Assembly (NCBI GenBank): GCA_002245135.1
Contig: NGBS01000602.1
Span: 57,958 to 121,957 of the forward strand
Reading direction: 5' to 3'
Source: Proteromonas lacertae
Taxonomy: Eukaryota > Sar > Bigyra > Opalinata > Proteromonadidae
Length of the DNA: 64,000 nt
The notes beneath the pieces are model-generated. The model made no database searches, was not told the DNA's origin, and saw only the letters and a program-made list of their open reading frames with translations. Both the position numbers and the translations under genes were made by a program. Shown here in pieces: positions 48,552 to 60,333 of the stretch (position 1 is its first letter; the number at the start of each line of letters is the position of its first letter).

Positions 48552-49876
48552 ATGAAAGTTATATTTTTCATTCTATTTGCTTTTGCTGGGGTATTTGCCC
48601 TTAACAATGGATTAGCTTTGACACCTCCCATGGTATATATTTGTTAATTCTATTTTATAGGGTTGGTTATCTTGGGAATGGTATTTTGTCTTTGAATATA
48701 ATATCTTTTAGGTTTAGATGTGAAGTTGACTGCAAAAAACACCCAACTGCATGCATTGATGAGAATTTATTTACTTCAATGATTGATGCTCTTGTTAATA
48801 GAGGATTTTTAAAAGCTGGTTACAAAGTATAAATGTTATGTGATAATATAATAAAATGTAATAGCAAATCAACATAGATGATTGTTGGATGTCTTGGGAA
48901 AGAAACTCAACAGGTTATTTAACAGCAAATGCAACTCGTTTCCCTCATGGAATTAAGTGGTTATCACAATATGCTCATGATAGAAAAGTTGAATTAGGTA
49001 TCTATGAAGATTTTGGAACTAACACTTGTCAAGGATATCCAGGTTCAATGGGATATTTAGAAAAAGATGCAGCTGTGTTTGCTGAATGGGAAACTGATAG
49101 TTTAAAACTTGATGGTTGTTATGCACCAGTATAATTAATTCAATTCTATAATTTAGTTGGAAGCTATGCGTGATGGTTATACCAATATGTCAATTGCCTT
49201 AAATAAGACAGGAAGACCAATCTTATATGCTTGTTCATGGCCAGCTTATGAAGAATCAGCTCCTTTCCCATATTTAGAACAAATCTGCAACTTATGGAGA
49301 CCATACACAGATATAGAACACACATGGGAAAGTTTAAGTGATATAATAAAGCAATGGGGTGATCAACAAACAAGATATCAACCAGCTAATGGTCCAGGTC
49401 ATTGGGTAGATCCAGATATGTTAGTAATTGGTTCAACAGGTGATGGATTAGGTGCAAATGAATATAAAACTCAAATGGCCTTATGGTCAATGTGGGCTGC
49501 TCCATTATATATGAGTCATGATTTAAGAAATACTAGTGATGATGCATTTGCAATTTTAACCAACTCTGAAATAATCGAAATTGATCAAGATCCCTTAGGA
49601 ATTGCTGCTCATATGTATTATCGAGATGCTGAATATGAGATTTGGGCTAGACCATTGTTTAATGGTGATTGGGCTGTTGCTGTGTATAACAAAAGTCCCA
49701 AGAGTATAGATGTTGATTTATTTTTACATGATTGTGCAATTATTGTGAAGAATAGTGCCAGTTTAAGAGATTTAGAATTACATCAAGATGTTGGTACTAT
49801 TAAATCCAATGAATATTTCCATATTAAGAATATTCCATCACATGCAACAAATATATACAGAGTAAAACTTAATTAA
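48552..49876 (+). CDS. GH27 glycosidase, alpha-N-acetylgalactosaminidase/alpha-galactosidase family
   Basis: A signal peptide (MKVIFFILFAFAGVFA) and five exons give 399 residues, close to the family length. Conserved GH27 parts are in order: LTPPMGWLSWEWFRCEVDC, INIDDCW, SLKLDGCYAP (nucleophile Asp in KLDGC), CSWPAYEES, GPGHWVDPDMLVIG (acid/base Asp), MALWSMWAAPLYMSHDLR and EIDQDPLG. CSWPAYE has Ser and Ala at the positions that in animal enzymes separate alpha-N-acetylgalactosaminidase (Ser/Ala) from alpha-galactosidase A (Glu/Leu), favouring the former. It acts in the lysosome/phagosome or is secreted, removing terminal alpha-GalNAc or alpha-Gal. Introns are 28-38 nt at about 48633-48660, 48681-48711, 48829-48867 and 49131-49158. 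Confidence 0.93.
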
Positions 49877-50000
49877 ATAATTGGTATTATGTATTTGTTT
49901 TTATTTATTCGTATAATAAAAATCAAATTGAATTTTTGATTTTAGTGAAAAATATTATAATAGTTTTTAGAGGTTATAATAAAAATCTAAACATTTTAAA

Positions 50001-52695
50001 TTAGAAAATACAACAATATTCAAATCTATTATATTTTCTTTTTTTGACAATCGGTTGTAAATCTTCATCATTATTATTCTTTTTATCATCATAATCTTTT
50101 CTTTTTATCCTTTTCTCAGCTTTACCACTATCATTTTTATTAATTCCATATTCTTTTTTACTACTTTCTATTGATTTATAACTATCACTATGATATTTAT
50201 TCTTACATTTTTTAATTCTTAACAATGATACTTTAAGATTTTCTGGTTCTAACTCCTTTCTTCTATTGTTATTGATTTTATTACAATTAACTGAAGGTAT
50301 GCGCATCGTAAATGGTATTGTTTTATATTGATAACATTTATACCACTTCAGAGATGGATTACTTAATAAAATTACAATATCAGCATTAATAAAATCACTA
50401 TCAAATAAATCAATATTATCACAAATAATCGCTAATTTTCCATTCTGTTTTCCTACCAATTCATCAATTCTCATAAAGATTCCTGTTTCTTTATCTGCAT
50501 AATAACTTTTTCTTTCGCTTGATATATATAGTACATTATAATTCTCATTCTCATAAAACTGATAATGACTAAAATAATAACACAAATAAAAACCTAAAAC
50601 TATTCTTTCAAACTCTTCTTCTCCAAATATTAAATACCTTCCCTTCCCTTTTAAGCTATTATTTATCATATTTATTATCCTTTTGTAACAATCTCTATTA
50701 ATTAAATTATGGTTGTTGATTACCAATTTATCTTTTGATTGATCTACTGTTGTCTTATTTAATAGTAAATCAATATCATTAGCAACACAATAATCATTTT
50801 CTACCAAATAATTGAAGATATTGTTTTTTGGTTTCAGTGTTATTTGGATAGCTTTTTCATTTTCATTCATATTCTCATTTACATCACTCAAAATATATTC
50901 ACCTCCTTTTGAAAATCTAGACTGAATATTCGTATAACTAATAGGTGGTAAAAATTCATTTTCATCACTTTTTTTTAATATTTTTGTTTTTCTACATCTA
51001 AAATATTCATCAATATATTCATCGTTTAATATAAATCCATCTTTAACATATCCATCTCTTTGAATAATCACTTCTTTTATAGTAATATTATCAGTTATTT
51101 CATTTGAAGTATGACTACTATCATGATAATTTTTAAAATTGAAGTTATGCTATATAATATATATATATATAATATAGTATGATATATACATTATATATCT
51201 TTTTATATTCATCATCATTTATTATCAATGAAGAATCATCAAATAATAATTTAAACACACAATCATTAACAGCAAAATCATATCTACCGAAGTAATAATT
51301 TTTAAAGGTGAAAGAGCTTGACTTAAATCTAATATTATCAAATATTCCATTGTAATTAATACAACCTTCATCCAAGTTTTTATATATAGGTTTGTATAAA
51401 GATATATCTTCAACAATTTCTGGATTGTTAGATATAATATATGTGACTAATTCTTTGTATAAATATCTCTTCAATTCAATATCTTCTTCATCTTTATATA
51501 ATCTGTAAAACAAATTTTGAGAAATAAGCAAATCTGAAATCTCTTGGGAAAAACAGTATGAGATACACCACAAAATTCTTCTTGAATTGTATTTTAGATA
51601 TTTTTGAGGTTTGCCATCTTTCAAATTATAATGAAACACTAAATTCATGAATTTATAATCTTTATATTTTTCACTTACCATATATTTTTCAACAAATTCT
51701 TTATGTGTCTCAATTACATTTAAATCAAATAACATTCTTTTATACTCGTCCCAATAATCCTTTTTGTATATATCCCTATATATGTAATGATTGTGAATGT
51801 GTTTGGTATTATAACCATAATCAATCATCACATTTTCATCTACAATCCCAATGTCATAATTTAAGCAGGTCTTAAACCATATTCTTACTTCAACTGGATT
51901 GAAAATATCTAAATATGTTACTTTTGAGTTAGAATCTAAATACTGTTGGTAATAATATTTATATGGATCACTAATAGATATAATTACATTATCAAGACTA
52001 ACATAACCATAACTATCACAAATAATAATTGAATTTTTTACTTTTCCAATATCACAATCATTTAAATGTCTTAATACATAACATTCACCCCTTTTCACAT
52101 ATTTATAAGCCATTGACTCTTCAGATTTTATAAAATATATTTCTCTTCCTTTCAATACATCTTCTTTCTCATTCTTTATATTCATTAACATATAATAGGC
52201 AAATGAACTATTACCATTACCTGCTTGACCAATCACTACAAAATGAGGATTTTCATTCTTTGAAGTCTTTATATCATTCATTATCTCAGTGTATTTCTCT
52301 TTATAACATTCTCTAATGAAGATTCTATTTTCGGGATATTCATTAGTATTTACACTCCTATCAAAAGCCAAAAATCCATTACAAACAGTTAAGCTATTCA
52401 CTAAACATTCAATTACATCTAATGGCTTATCTTTTCTTCTTACATTCACTAAATCATTAACATTCATACCTGAAACAACGTTTTTAATGTCATTAAGGCT
52501 GTACTTTACATTTTTCACATTTCTGTTCAACAAAAAATAGTAGTATCTAGATATTGAATCAATATCAGAAGGAATTATGCTAATTGATGTTGATAATTCA
52601 TTAATAAGTTCCGATATTACTCTATTCATATCATTAAATTCGTTGCTACATATTTTCTTTTGCATATCATATTCTTTAATTGAGCTTATCATCAT
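50001..52695 (-). CDS. Crinkler/RHS-like double-NTPase paralogue with degenerate Walker motifs
   Basis: About 885 residues in two exons joined through a 40-nt intron (about 51135-51174). It aligns in order with the 40.7-46 kb protein from the first NTPase on: RIFIRECYKEKYTEIMNDIK, P-loop equivalent GQAGNGNSSFAYYML, IIICDSYG, ISISDPYKYYYQQYLDSNSK, GYNTKHIHNHYIYRDIYKKD, then module 2 with LKGKGRYLIFGEEEFERIVL, LAIICDNID and VILLSNPSLKWYKCYQYK. The Walker A Lys is lost in both modules (GNGNSS; GEEEFER). The SPRY domains and nuclease-like end are absent; instead a Lys-rich tail (RIKRKDYDDKKNN, VKKRKYNR) ends the protein. The frame is intact, so it may persist as an ATP-independent partner. Confidence 0.68.
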
Positions 52696-53020
52696 AAACT
52701 ATTTTTCAAAATTATATCCGTTTCAATTGTTTCTAATCTATTTTGCAACATTTATAAGATCAATGATTTCATTTACAATCTTCACAGTTATAAAACTCCT
52801 TGCTTGATAATCTGTTACTGTGTTGATTTATATTATAATTCTAACTTGTCTAACATTTATTTGTTTTTTCACATAAATGTAAAGTATTGATGGTTAATAT
52901 ACTTTAGAATAGCATATTCTCTTATTATTGTTGTTATTTATTATGTTAGATAAGAATGTAATTATGTAATGTCAGTTACAAAAAACGACTAAATATTTAA
53001 AAACATCAAACAAGTTTGAA
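52696..53020. other. Non-coding gap
   Basis: Upstream region shared by the minus-strand NTPase paralogue and the plus-strand decayed locus. AT-rich, no frame of note; ATTTAAAAACATCAAACA at 52992-53009 resembles other upstream regions in the window. Confidence 0.4.
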
Positions 53021-53905
53021 AATGTTTTGCTTAAAATGTTTTGAGGATGATATTATTGCCTCATTATTATCGTCTGATACAAAAGCATTTTAGTTATTTT
53101 ATTTTTATAGACAATAAAGATAAAAAAAGAATGATAATGAAGTAGATTATGTTGTGGAACATCAAAGAACTTCAAAATATTTGAATCTTTTAATTTATTT
53201 GAATGAATGAGAATAGAATATTAAGGTTTAATGAAAAGAGCTTATTTCTGTTGGATTGTTCTAAACCACACTATTTGTCTATTTAAAATGTTTCAGATAA
53301 ATATACAAATAGCCACATCAACTGATGGAAGAAGTGTAAAAATATCCACTTTAGAAATTGAAATAGTATAATCTACCTCCAATTCCAGCTGGTTATACTG
53401 GTAGAATAATAAATGGAAGAATTAATGTAAAACTATTTCAGTAACAGCTCCAGATAGAGGTAATAGAGTTTATACAACTTATTATAGAACATCATTCACA
53501 GGAAATGCGAAGAAAAGTACACAGGAAGTATTATATGTTAAGAAATACTGGTGTATATACAATACCATTTCCTAATTATATATATATGGCTGATGAAGTG
53601 ATTTAAATTGATGCTTTAATCAACAGTCGAGTAAATCCAAAAAGTGATAGAAGAAAAAAATGTTATGAACAAGCTTGTAATTTAGGTTATTGTTTAGAGA
53701 AACATAATTATGGATTATTATTAATGAATAGTAAAGAATGAATTAAGTGAAAGAAATGTATATAAGTCAAGCAGGAGTTATTCATTTAGAGAAAAGTCTA
53801 AAATTATTTCAAGAAGCAGCTGATGAAGGAATAGAAGATGGTAGAAGGTGGTGATGATGATAAATGGTGTTTAATAAAGTAGTAAAAGTATTTGTTATTG
53901 TGTTT
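53021..53905 (+). pseudogene. Decayed gene with Sel1-like remnant
   Basis: Starts with MFCLKCFEDDIIASLLSSDT and an acceptor at about 53110, then breaks repeatedly. Recognisable pieces are INIQIATSTDGRSVKISTLE, PPIPAGYTGRIINGRINVK, SVTAPDRGNRVYTTYYRTSF, and NPKSDRRKKCYEQACNLGYC followed by LEKHNYGLLLMNS. The last part has the spacing of a Sel1-type repeat (A..G....NYG). Stops or frame changes occur at least every 150 bp. The original family is unclear. Confidence 0.6.
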
Positions 53906-54000
53906 GGTTTTTAAGATAGCATCTACTGCTGTTAAAATAAAAATATTTCAAAATAAAAACTCAAATTGAAACGACTAATAATTTTGAAACAAATCGGTTA

Positions 54001-55164
54001 TGAAAATGTCATTCTTAAAAAGAGTAGTGAGAGGTGTATTAACTGCATTATTATCATCGAAAATACATGTATTTTAAAATCTTTTTATCTAATAGCCAGA
54101 AGAAATAAATGGTGTGAAATAATAATGTTGGAATAAAAGAAAAGAAAATACTGAAATTTTTAGAGATTAGTTCAATATTGTTAGAGTGTTGTAATTCATT
54201 CCTATATCCATTTGGAACCCCCAAATTCGGGTATAATACGATCATATTAAGTCATTTGTAAGTGGTTATATTTGTAGTATAATAAGTGGTATATGTAACA
54301 TATTGATGATATTAAATTAGTATGATGTAGTTATAAGTAATTTGAAGAGCTCTAATGTAATATATGAAAGAGAGGATGATGTATATGATAATGTAAAGAT
54401 GTGTGATTTATTGGTTGATAATTTGAGAAGTGAAAATGAAGATATAAAAATATACAATATAAATTATCAAAGTCCAGAAGAATTAAATGGGCTAGAATGT
54501 AATGATCGAAGTGTGATTTGGTCAATTGGTTGTATATTATATGAAATAATCAACAAGAAATTGCCATTTTCAGAAGATGATGATATGAATAAAACAAAAG
54601 AGAATATACTGAGATGTAATTACAATTTAGACAACGAATGTGATGAAATGATGAAAGCAATGTTATTAAGAATGTTAATAGTAAACAATGAAAATCGAAT
54701 AAGTTTAAAAGAGTTGAGAAAAGAGATGATAAAGATGAGTGAGATAATAAAAGATGAAGAAAATGTTTTAATGATATATAAAGAGAGAAAAGACTTATTC
54801 TTCAATAATGATAATGTAATAGTAAGCCTTCCAATCACGTATCCAAAAGAATATTATATTCAAAGTGATAAATGGAAATAAATTCGAGATGAATTGATGA
54901 AATATTACAATAATAAACCAAATGAAAAAGTGTTGGCAATACTAATGATAATGAAATTATACAAAAAGGATAGATCAATAAGAAATAAATTAAAGTTTCA
55001 GATTAATCATAAATGTAAAGAAAGAAAAGAATGTAGATTAGATGAAATGATATTTTATATAAATACTAGTTGTGAAGATAAAGAAACAGTGATAGTCATT
55101 TCATATTGTGTTTGTATATGTGATGAAGGAATTGAATATTTGTTCAGAATATTGAAACTATACT
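54001..55164 (+). pseudogene. Pseudokinase-LRR family copy with in-frame nonsense codon
   Basis: Begins MKMSFLKRVVRGVLTALLSS; the N-lobe region is broken near 54110-54320. The C-lobe is continuous: VVISNLKSSNVIYEREDDVY, MCDLLVDNLRS, YQSPEELNGLECNDRSVIW, SIGCILYEIINKKLPFSEDD, then the LRR linker. At 54879-54881 TAA interrupts the same frame (reading IQSDKWK stop IRDELMKYYNNKPNEK), and translation would continue to VISYCVCICDEGIEYLF. Catalytic Asp is Asn (I-S-N-L-K) and DFG is DLL. The single clean stop suggests recent inactivation, or readthrough. Confidence 0.75.
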
Positions 55165-55297
55165 GAATATTTGGAAATTAACAAATGTAAATATGGAAGA
55201 AACAATTTGAAGCTTTCTGGACCAATTTTATTCTCTATTTCAAAATAAAATTATTTTTTAGAATATTAAATACCATAAAGATCTATATATTTTAATT

Positions 55298-56640
55298 TCA
55301 TGGATGGAATTGATTTAATGAATGATTCATAAAAGTCAGAATCAGCTTCAAATCTTGATAAATATAATTCTTGGAGATTTGATAATTGCAAAAATAATGA
55401 TCCAAATAATGTTTGGTATCTTTTGGCATAATGTTACTAACTAAATAAGTAAAAATAGTTAAAACTATACTGAATTCAAGTTTTGTCGCATTAAGTACTC
55501 TTAATATTTTGAATAAATAATTTATTCCTTCATTAGATAAACAATAACATCTTGAATCAATGCAGATCATTTCACTACCATCTCTATAATTACTAATATT
55601 AAATATCATCTTATCTAAATAACTATCTTTATCTTATATACATTGATCATGATGAATTTGATATTTCAGCTATGTTCTTATTGATTCATCTCTTTTGTAT
55701 ATTTTCATCATCAATAAAAACCCCAATGTTTCTTCCTCGGGTTTATTATTGTACTTTTCTATCAACTTATCTCGAATTACTTCTTCCTTTTTATCATTAT
55801 TCAGATAATATTCATTGGATACATAATTGAAAGTGTAACAATTACATCATCACCACTATATAATATCTCTTTTCTTTCTTTATACATCATTAAATAACTA
55901 TCATCATTTCTCAACGTTTCACTTTTCTTTATCATTTCTTTTCTCAACTCTTTTAAACTCAGTCTATCTTCATTTTTCGTTTTGAACATTCGATCGATCA
56001 TTTCTTTCATCATTTCATCACATTTCTTATCAAAACTACTATATTTACATCTCAGAATATTCTCTTTAGTTTTATTCATATCATTATCTTCTGAAAATGG
56101 TGATTTCTTGTTTATCATCTCATATAAAATACAGCCAATTGACCAAATCACACTTCTTTCATTACATTCTGATCCATTCACTTCTTCTGGGCTTTTGAAG
56201 CAAACATCATACAAACTCATATCGCCTTCTTTTCTAAAACTATCAACCAATAAATCACATAGCTTTATTCTCTTGTTTTCATATACTACATTGCTACTCT
56301 TCAAATTATATATCTTTAAATCCTTTTCATTCAATATCATCAATATGTCACATATGTCACATATCATACTACAAATATAATCACCTGAAAGTGAGTCACT
56401 TTTTATAGTCTCTTTTAAGCCATGCATATAATAGTTTCTTTCTATTATCATCGTATTATCTCCGCTTAATTGTGTTTGTAATGGATAAGTGAAGGATTGA
56501 CAATCACAAAGTAAAGAATTCTTCTCTAAGAATTTTAATACATTTTTTTCTTTCATCCATTCAACATTTATCATCTTTACCATCATTTGCACATCATTAT
56601 CATTGATTATTATGAAATCCACTTCATTATCATTTCTTGT
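55298..56640 (-). pseudogene. Pseudokinase-LRR family copy, frameshifted
   Basis: From about 56640 the frame reads DFIIINDNDVQMMVKMINVE and covers the whole kinase-like part: ICDILMILNEKDLKIYNLKS, SNVVYENKRIKLCDLLVD, FKSPEEVNGSECNERSVIW, SIGCILYEMINKKSPF, LSLKELRKEMIKKSETLRND. A missing base at about 55815-55822 (after IMYP) shifts the frame to SNEYYLNNDKKEEVIRDKLI, and a TAG near 55655 stops it before a last LRR piece (MICIDSRCYCLSNEGINYLF). The kinase-like half is the best preserved of the broken copies. Catalytic Asp is Asn (IYNLKSSN) and DFG is DLL. Confidence 0.75.
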
Positions 56641-56670
56641 TTCTTTATCTAGTATCTATTCATAAATTAT

Positions 56671-57516
56671 ATGATGAATCATTCATTAACGCTATATTGT
56701 AATATGTATATGTATTGCTTTTTCAGATTATATCAAATGTTGTATGATCGATTATTACAAGTGAAAGAATGTAGTAAGAATAGAAAAGTAGATGAGAATT
56801 CTAGAAGTATATATATTTTTTATTATATTATAGTTGAAGAGCAAGTATTATTCAAATTACATGATAGAAATAGCAGCAGATTATTATATGAAGATTATTT
56901 AACTTATTTGTATGGTTTAATTGATGAATCTTATGAAAATCAACAAGTAGTTGATGAATGTAGAGGTTTATTTGGCTTAGAATGTAATAAAATCGGCATG
57001 TTTGATCGATTATTAACGCAATTCTTAAAACATTTAAAATACTTCTCATCTGATGAAATGTGCTTGAAACTTCGAGCTTTACATTATCATGAATACAATA
57101 AAGAATCATTCAATATTACATCATATCAATCTAATGTATTATATCTATTAAGTGAATTAAAAGGAGATTGTATTAGAATTGATTTTTGTAGAGAAAATGA
57201 AAATAGTTATGAATGTTGGACTAATACAAGATATTGGTATGTTGGTACGCCTTCACATAGTGATTCTAAGTTATATAAAAGAGAAGGTGATTCTGCATTG
57301 TTGCAACCATTAAAATCAATTATTAAAAAGATTGAAAATCCTACTTTAGATACTGATGAGATTTCAATTCCATATTTGTTTAGAAATAAACGTGAAGGAT
57401 TGAAAAGATCTGCGTATACACTTGTTGAAGATGGTTTACAATATCAGAAAGATAGTTATGTAATGGGTTCTGAAGATTATATGGTGAGATTAAAGAAGAA
57501 GAGAAAAACTGATTAG
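56671..57516 (+). CDS. Sin3 C-terminal domain protein (N-terminally truncated Sin3 homologue)
   Basis: The frame LTLYCNMYMYCFFRLYQMLY with DRLLQVKECSKN matches the start of the Sin3 C-terminal domain (N-N-x-WY-xFFRLHQ-x-LY-x-RL). A 27-nt intron (about 56810-56836) joins IEEQVLFKLHDRNSSRLLYE, then YLYGLIDESYENQQVVDECR with GLFGLECNKIGMFDRLLTQF. A basic end (VRLKKKRKTD) follows. About 270 residues. Full Sin3 is a scaffold of over 1,000 residues with PAH domains for histone-deacetylase complexes; none of that is upstream, where a pseudokinase copy runs on the other strand. Either a truncated duplicate or a stand-alone gene; a longer 5' part with distant exons is not visible. Confidence 0.75.
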   Translation: MMNHSLTLYCNMYMYCFFRLYQMLYDRLLQVKECSKNRKVDENSRSIYIFYYIIVEEQVLFKLHDRNSSRLLYEDYLTYLYGLIDESYENQQVVDECRGLFGLECNKIGMFDRLLTQFLKHLKYFSSDEMCLKLRALHYHEYNKESFNITSYQSNVLYLLSELKGDCIRIDFCRENENSYECWTNTRYWYVGTPSHSDSKLYKREGDSALLQPLKSIIKKIENPTLDTDEISIPYLFRNKREGLKRSAYTLVEDGLQYQKDSYVMGSEDYMVRLKKKRKTD

Positions 57517-57612
57517 TTATGTTTATAAAAAAATATATAAAATTACCTTTCTATTATATTAACAAGTAAATAAACAAACATATACTAATTGTTGTGTTGA
57601 TTACTGGGAAAA

Positions 57613-59092
57613 TTAATCATTTTTCTGTCTAACTAAATAATAATCTTTATTATTAACTTTATAATTGATTCTAATACACGGAGAGTAATAATTCATTCTT
57701 CCCAATATGAAATCTCTTAATGCCAAGCCTAATCCAACTGCTGGTACTACTTTCAATGTAGTTACTCCCAAACCGTGATAAAAACCTTTCCAACCAGCTT
57801 CTTTATAAATATATTTCACTAATTTAACGAATTTTGAAGGTATGTCAATTTCTTGATATTGACTTTCTAAAAAGGCTGGATGAGACAATTGCATATTTCT
57901 TGATATTAAACCACAACATAATAACTTAGGAAATGAAGGTTCCCATAATTCAAAGGTTTTATATCTTAATAAATCTTGAAATGATTGTTGAATTGATACA
58001 AACATTCCAACTGATAATAATGAAGGAAACAAACCTTTATACAAGCCTTTAAAACCTTCTTCCATTCTTATAGTCTTAATTGCATTAATCATACCATCAT
58101 AATACATCCTATTTCTGCCTTGTAATGCTAAACGAGATCTAACTAAATCCATTGGATAAGTTATTAATGTGGCAGTTAAACCTGATAATCCACCACACAG
58201 TAATCTGATTGGTAGATTACTTTGACCATCTTTTATACCAAATAATTTCAAATAAATTGCATAACTCCATGTTACACATCCATTAAATGGTATTACTTTT
58301 ATACAATTGGTTAAATTACCTGCATATAATCCTCTTATTCCATCTCTCAATAATATTTCACTAAAAACTGATTTGATTGGTTCTGAACCTGATATTTGTA
58401 CATTTATTCTTATTACATCTAAAGGAGCAGTGATACAACGAGAAATTAACCCAGAAACAGCACCAGCAATAAAAGAATATGAATAAGAAGTTGGTACAAC
58501 AGTTGGAACTCCCATGTCAAAATATCCTTCTAATACATCTCTTATTTTAACAGAATTATTTAAAGAATATAAAGGTATTTTGTAGTAAGTGATTGGAAAT
58601 TTAGTGAAAAATGTTAAAAATTCTTCTTTCGTTAAGAATGTGTTTGAATTCTTTTGAAATGGAAAAATGGTAGTGATTATGTTTCTCAAATCATTATGAG
58701 ATATTGTCGATCCTACTGATTTTAGTAATGAGTATATCTGTGTATCTGATACTACTCCTCTTTTCTTTGCATCTATTTCATCGTAAAGAACTGAAGCAAA
58801 AGATTGACGAATTAATGTTATATACTCATCATAATCTGTTTTTTCAGGAACATCAACTACTCCAATGTCTATTCCAGCAGATTTTAAAGATTCTGCTAAT
58901 TCTTCTTTCGATAAATAACCATCACAATCTTCATCATGTTGTTCAAATATTTGCTCTATTCTTTCATCGGTAGATAAATACAGCCACCATCGTATTCTAA
59001 ATCATATATATATTGCTATACATATATTTTTGTTGATTTGGTCTAAACTTATCTAACCAATTTAAATTTGTATATTTTGCTAGAATTGGCAT
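57613..59092 (-). CDS. EF-hand mitochondrial carrier (ATP-Mg/phosphate carrier-like, SLC25A24 type)
   Basis: Two exons (intron about 59007-59031) give 484 residues, near the usual length. The N-terminal half carries EF-hand-like segments (FEQHDEDCDGYLSKEELAES; LYDEIDAKKRGVVSDTQIYS; SNTFLTKEEFLTFF). The carrier half has repeat 1 FIAGAVSGLISRCITAPLDV with IRINVQ and repeat 2 LCGGLSGLTATLITYPMDLV with RSRLALQ. Repeat 3 (LLCCGLISRNMQLSHPAFLE) lacks the PxD/ExxR signature, but its second helix (GWKGFYHGLGVTTLKVVPAV) is normal. It should sit in the mitochondrial inner membrane and exchange adenine nucleotides for phosphate under calcium control. Confidence 0.87.
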
Positions 59093-59206
59093 CCAACTGT
59101 AAAGTTTATATGCAAAAGTATATATGCTACAAATTAGAATAAAGAATTATGTATTTAAATGGTAAATTTGACATTTTTACTTAGAGTAAGTTCTTTTTTG
59201 CATTCT

Positions 59207-60301
59207 ATGGAAGAAAGCACACAAACAATGCGACAAAGGAGCTTTGACTCCGAAAGAAATCCAGATGAAAATGTAGAATTTGCATCAATGAGAAAGCCTG
59301 AAATAGTATTTAAGTAGAATTAGATTGAATAGACATCTATCAATGAGTTACAACCTGATCCATCCAAAGATAAAGGCAATATAATTCTATTATTAATATT
59401 ATACACACTACAAGGAATTCCAATGGGACTTGCTGCTAGTATTCCGTTGATATTACAAAAGTATCATATAACATACACTGATCAAGCTGTATTTTCAAAT
59501 GTATCTTGGCCTTACAGTATGAAGTTATTATGGGCTCCAATTGTTGATTCAGTATTTGTGAAATCTTATGGAAGAAGAAAGAGTTGGATAATTCCAGTCC
59601 AAATGATAGTGGGTTTATTATTAGTAATATACTCTTTCCGAATCAATTCTTTACTAAATAACTCTGAAGGACCTTATATTTACACTTTAACAATTTTATT
59701 CTTTGTTTTATATTTTTTAGTTGCAACTCAAGTATAATTAATATAATATAATATAATATATAATATATATATATGAAATAGGATATAGCAGTGGATGGAT
59801 TAGCAATTTCAATTTTAAGACCCGAAAATAAAGGATATGCTTCAACAACAAATGCAATTGGTCAAACAGTTGGTTATTTTATTAGTTATGCTGTGTTTTT
59901 GGCATTTAATAACGCTGATTTCTGTGATTATTTCCGTTCAACTCCAATCCATAAAGTATAAATATAAATTTAATAATTTATAAATAAATAGCCATTTTTC
60001 GATTTATCTAGTTTTATGTTACTTTGTGGAGTTGTATTTATAATAGTTACATTATTGGTAAGTGGAATGAAAGAAAAAGATGAAATAGAAAATGAGATTC
60101 CAAATGTGAAAGAAAGTTACAGTGAAATAATGGGAGTAATAAAACTAAAGAATGTTTTAATATTGTCATTAGTGTTAGTGACATTTCGATTAGGTTTTTG
60201 TGTAGCTGAAGATGCATTTATGTTGAGATTAATTGAAATTGGTATTCCTGAATATCATGTAGCAATGATTGGAGTGTTTTATTTTCCAATAGAAATATGT
60301 A

Positions 60302-60333
<32 letters not shown>

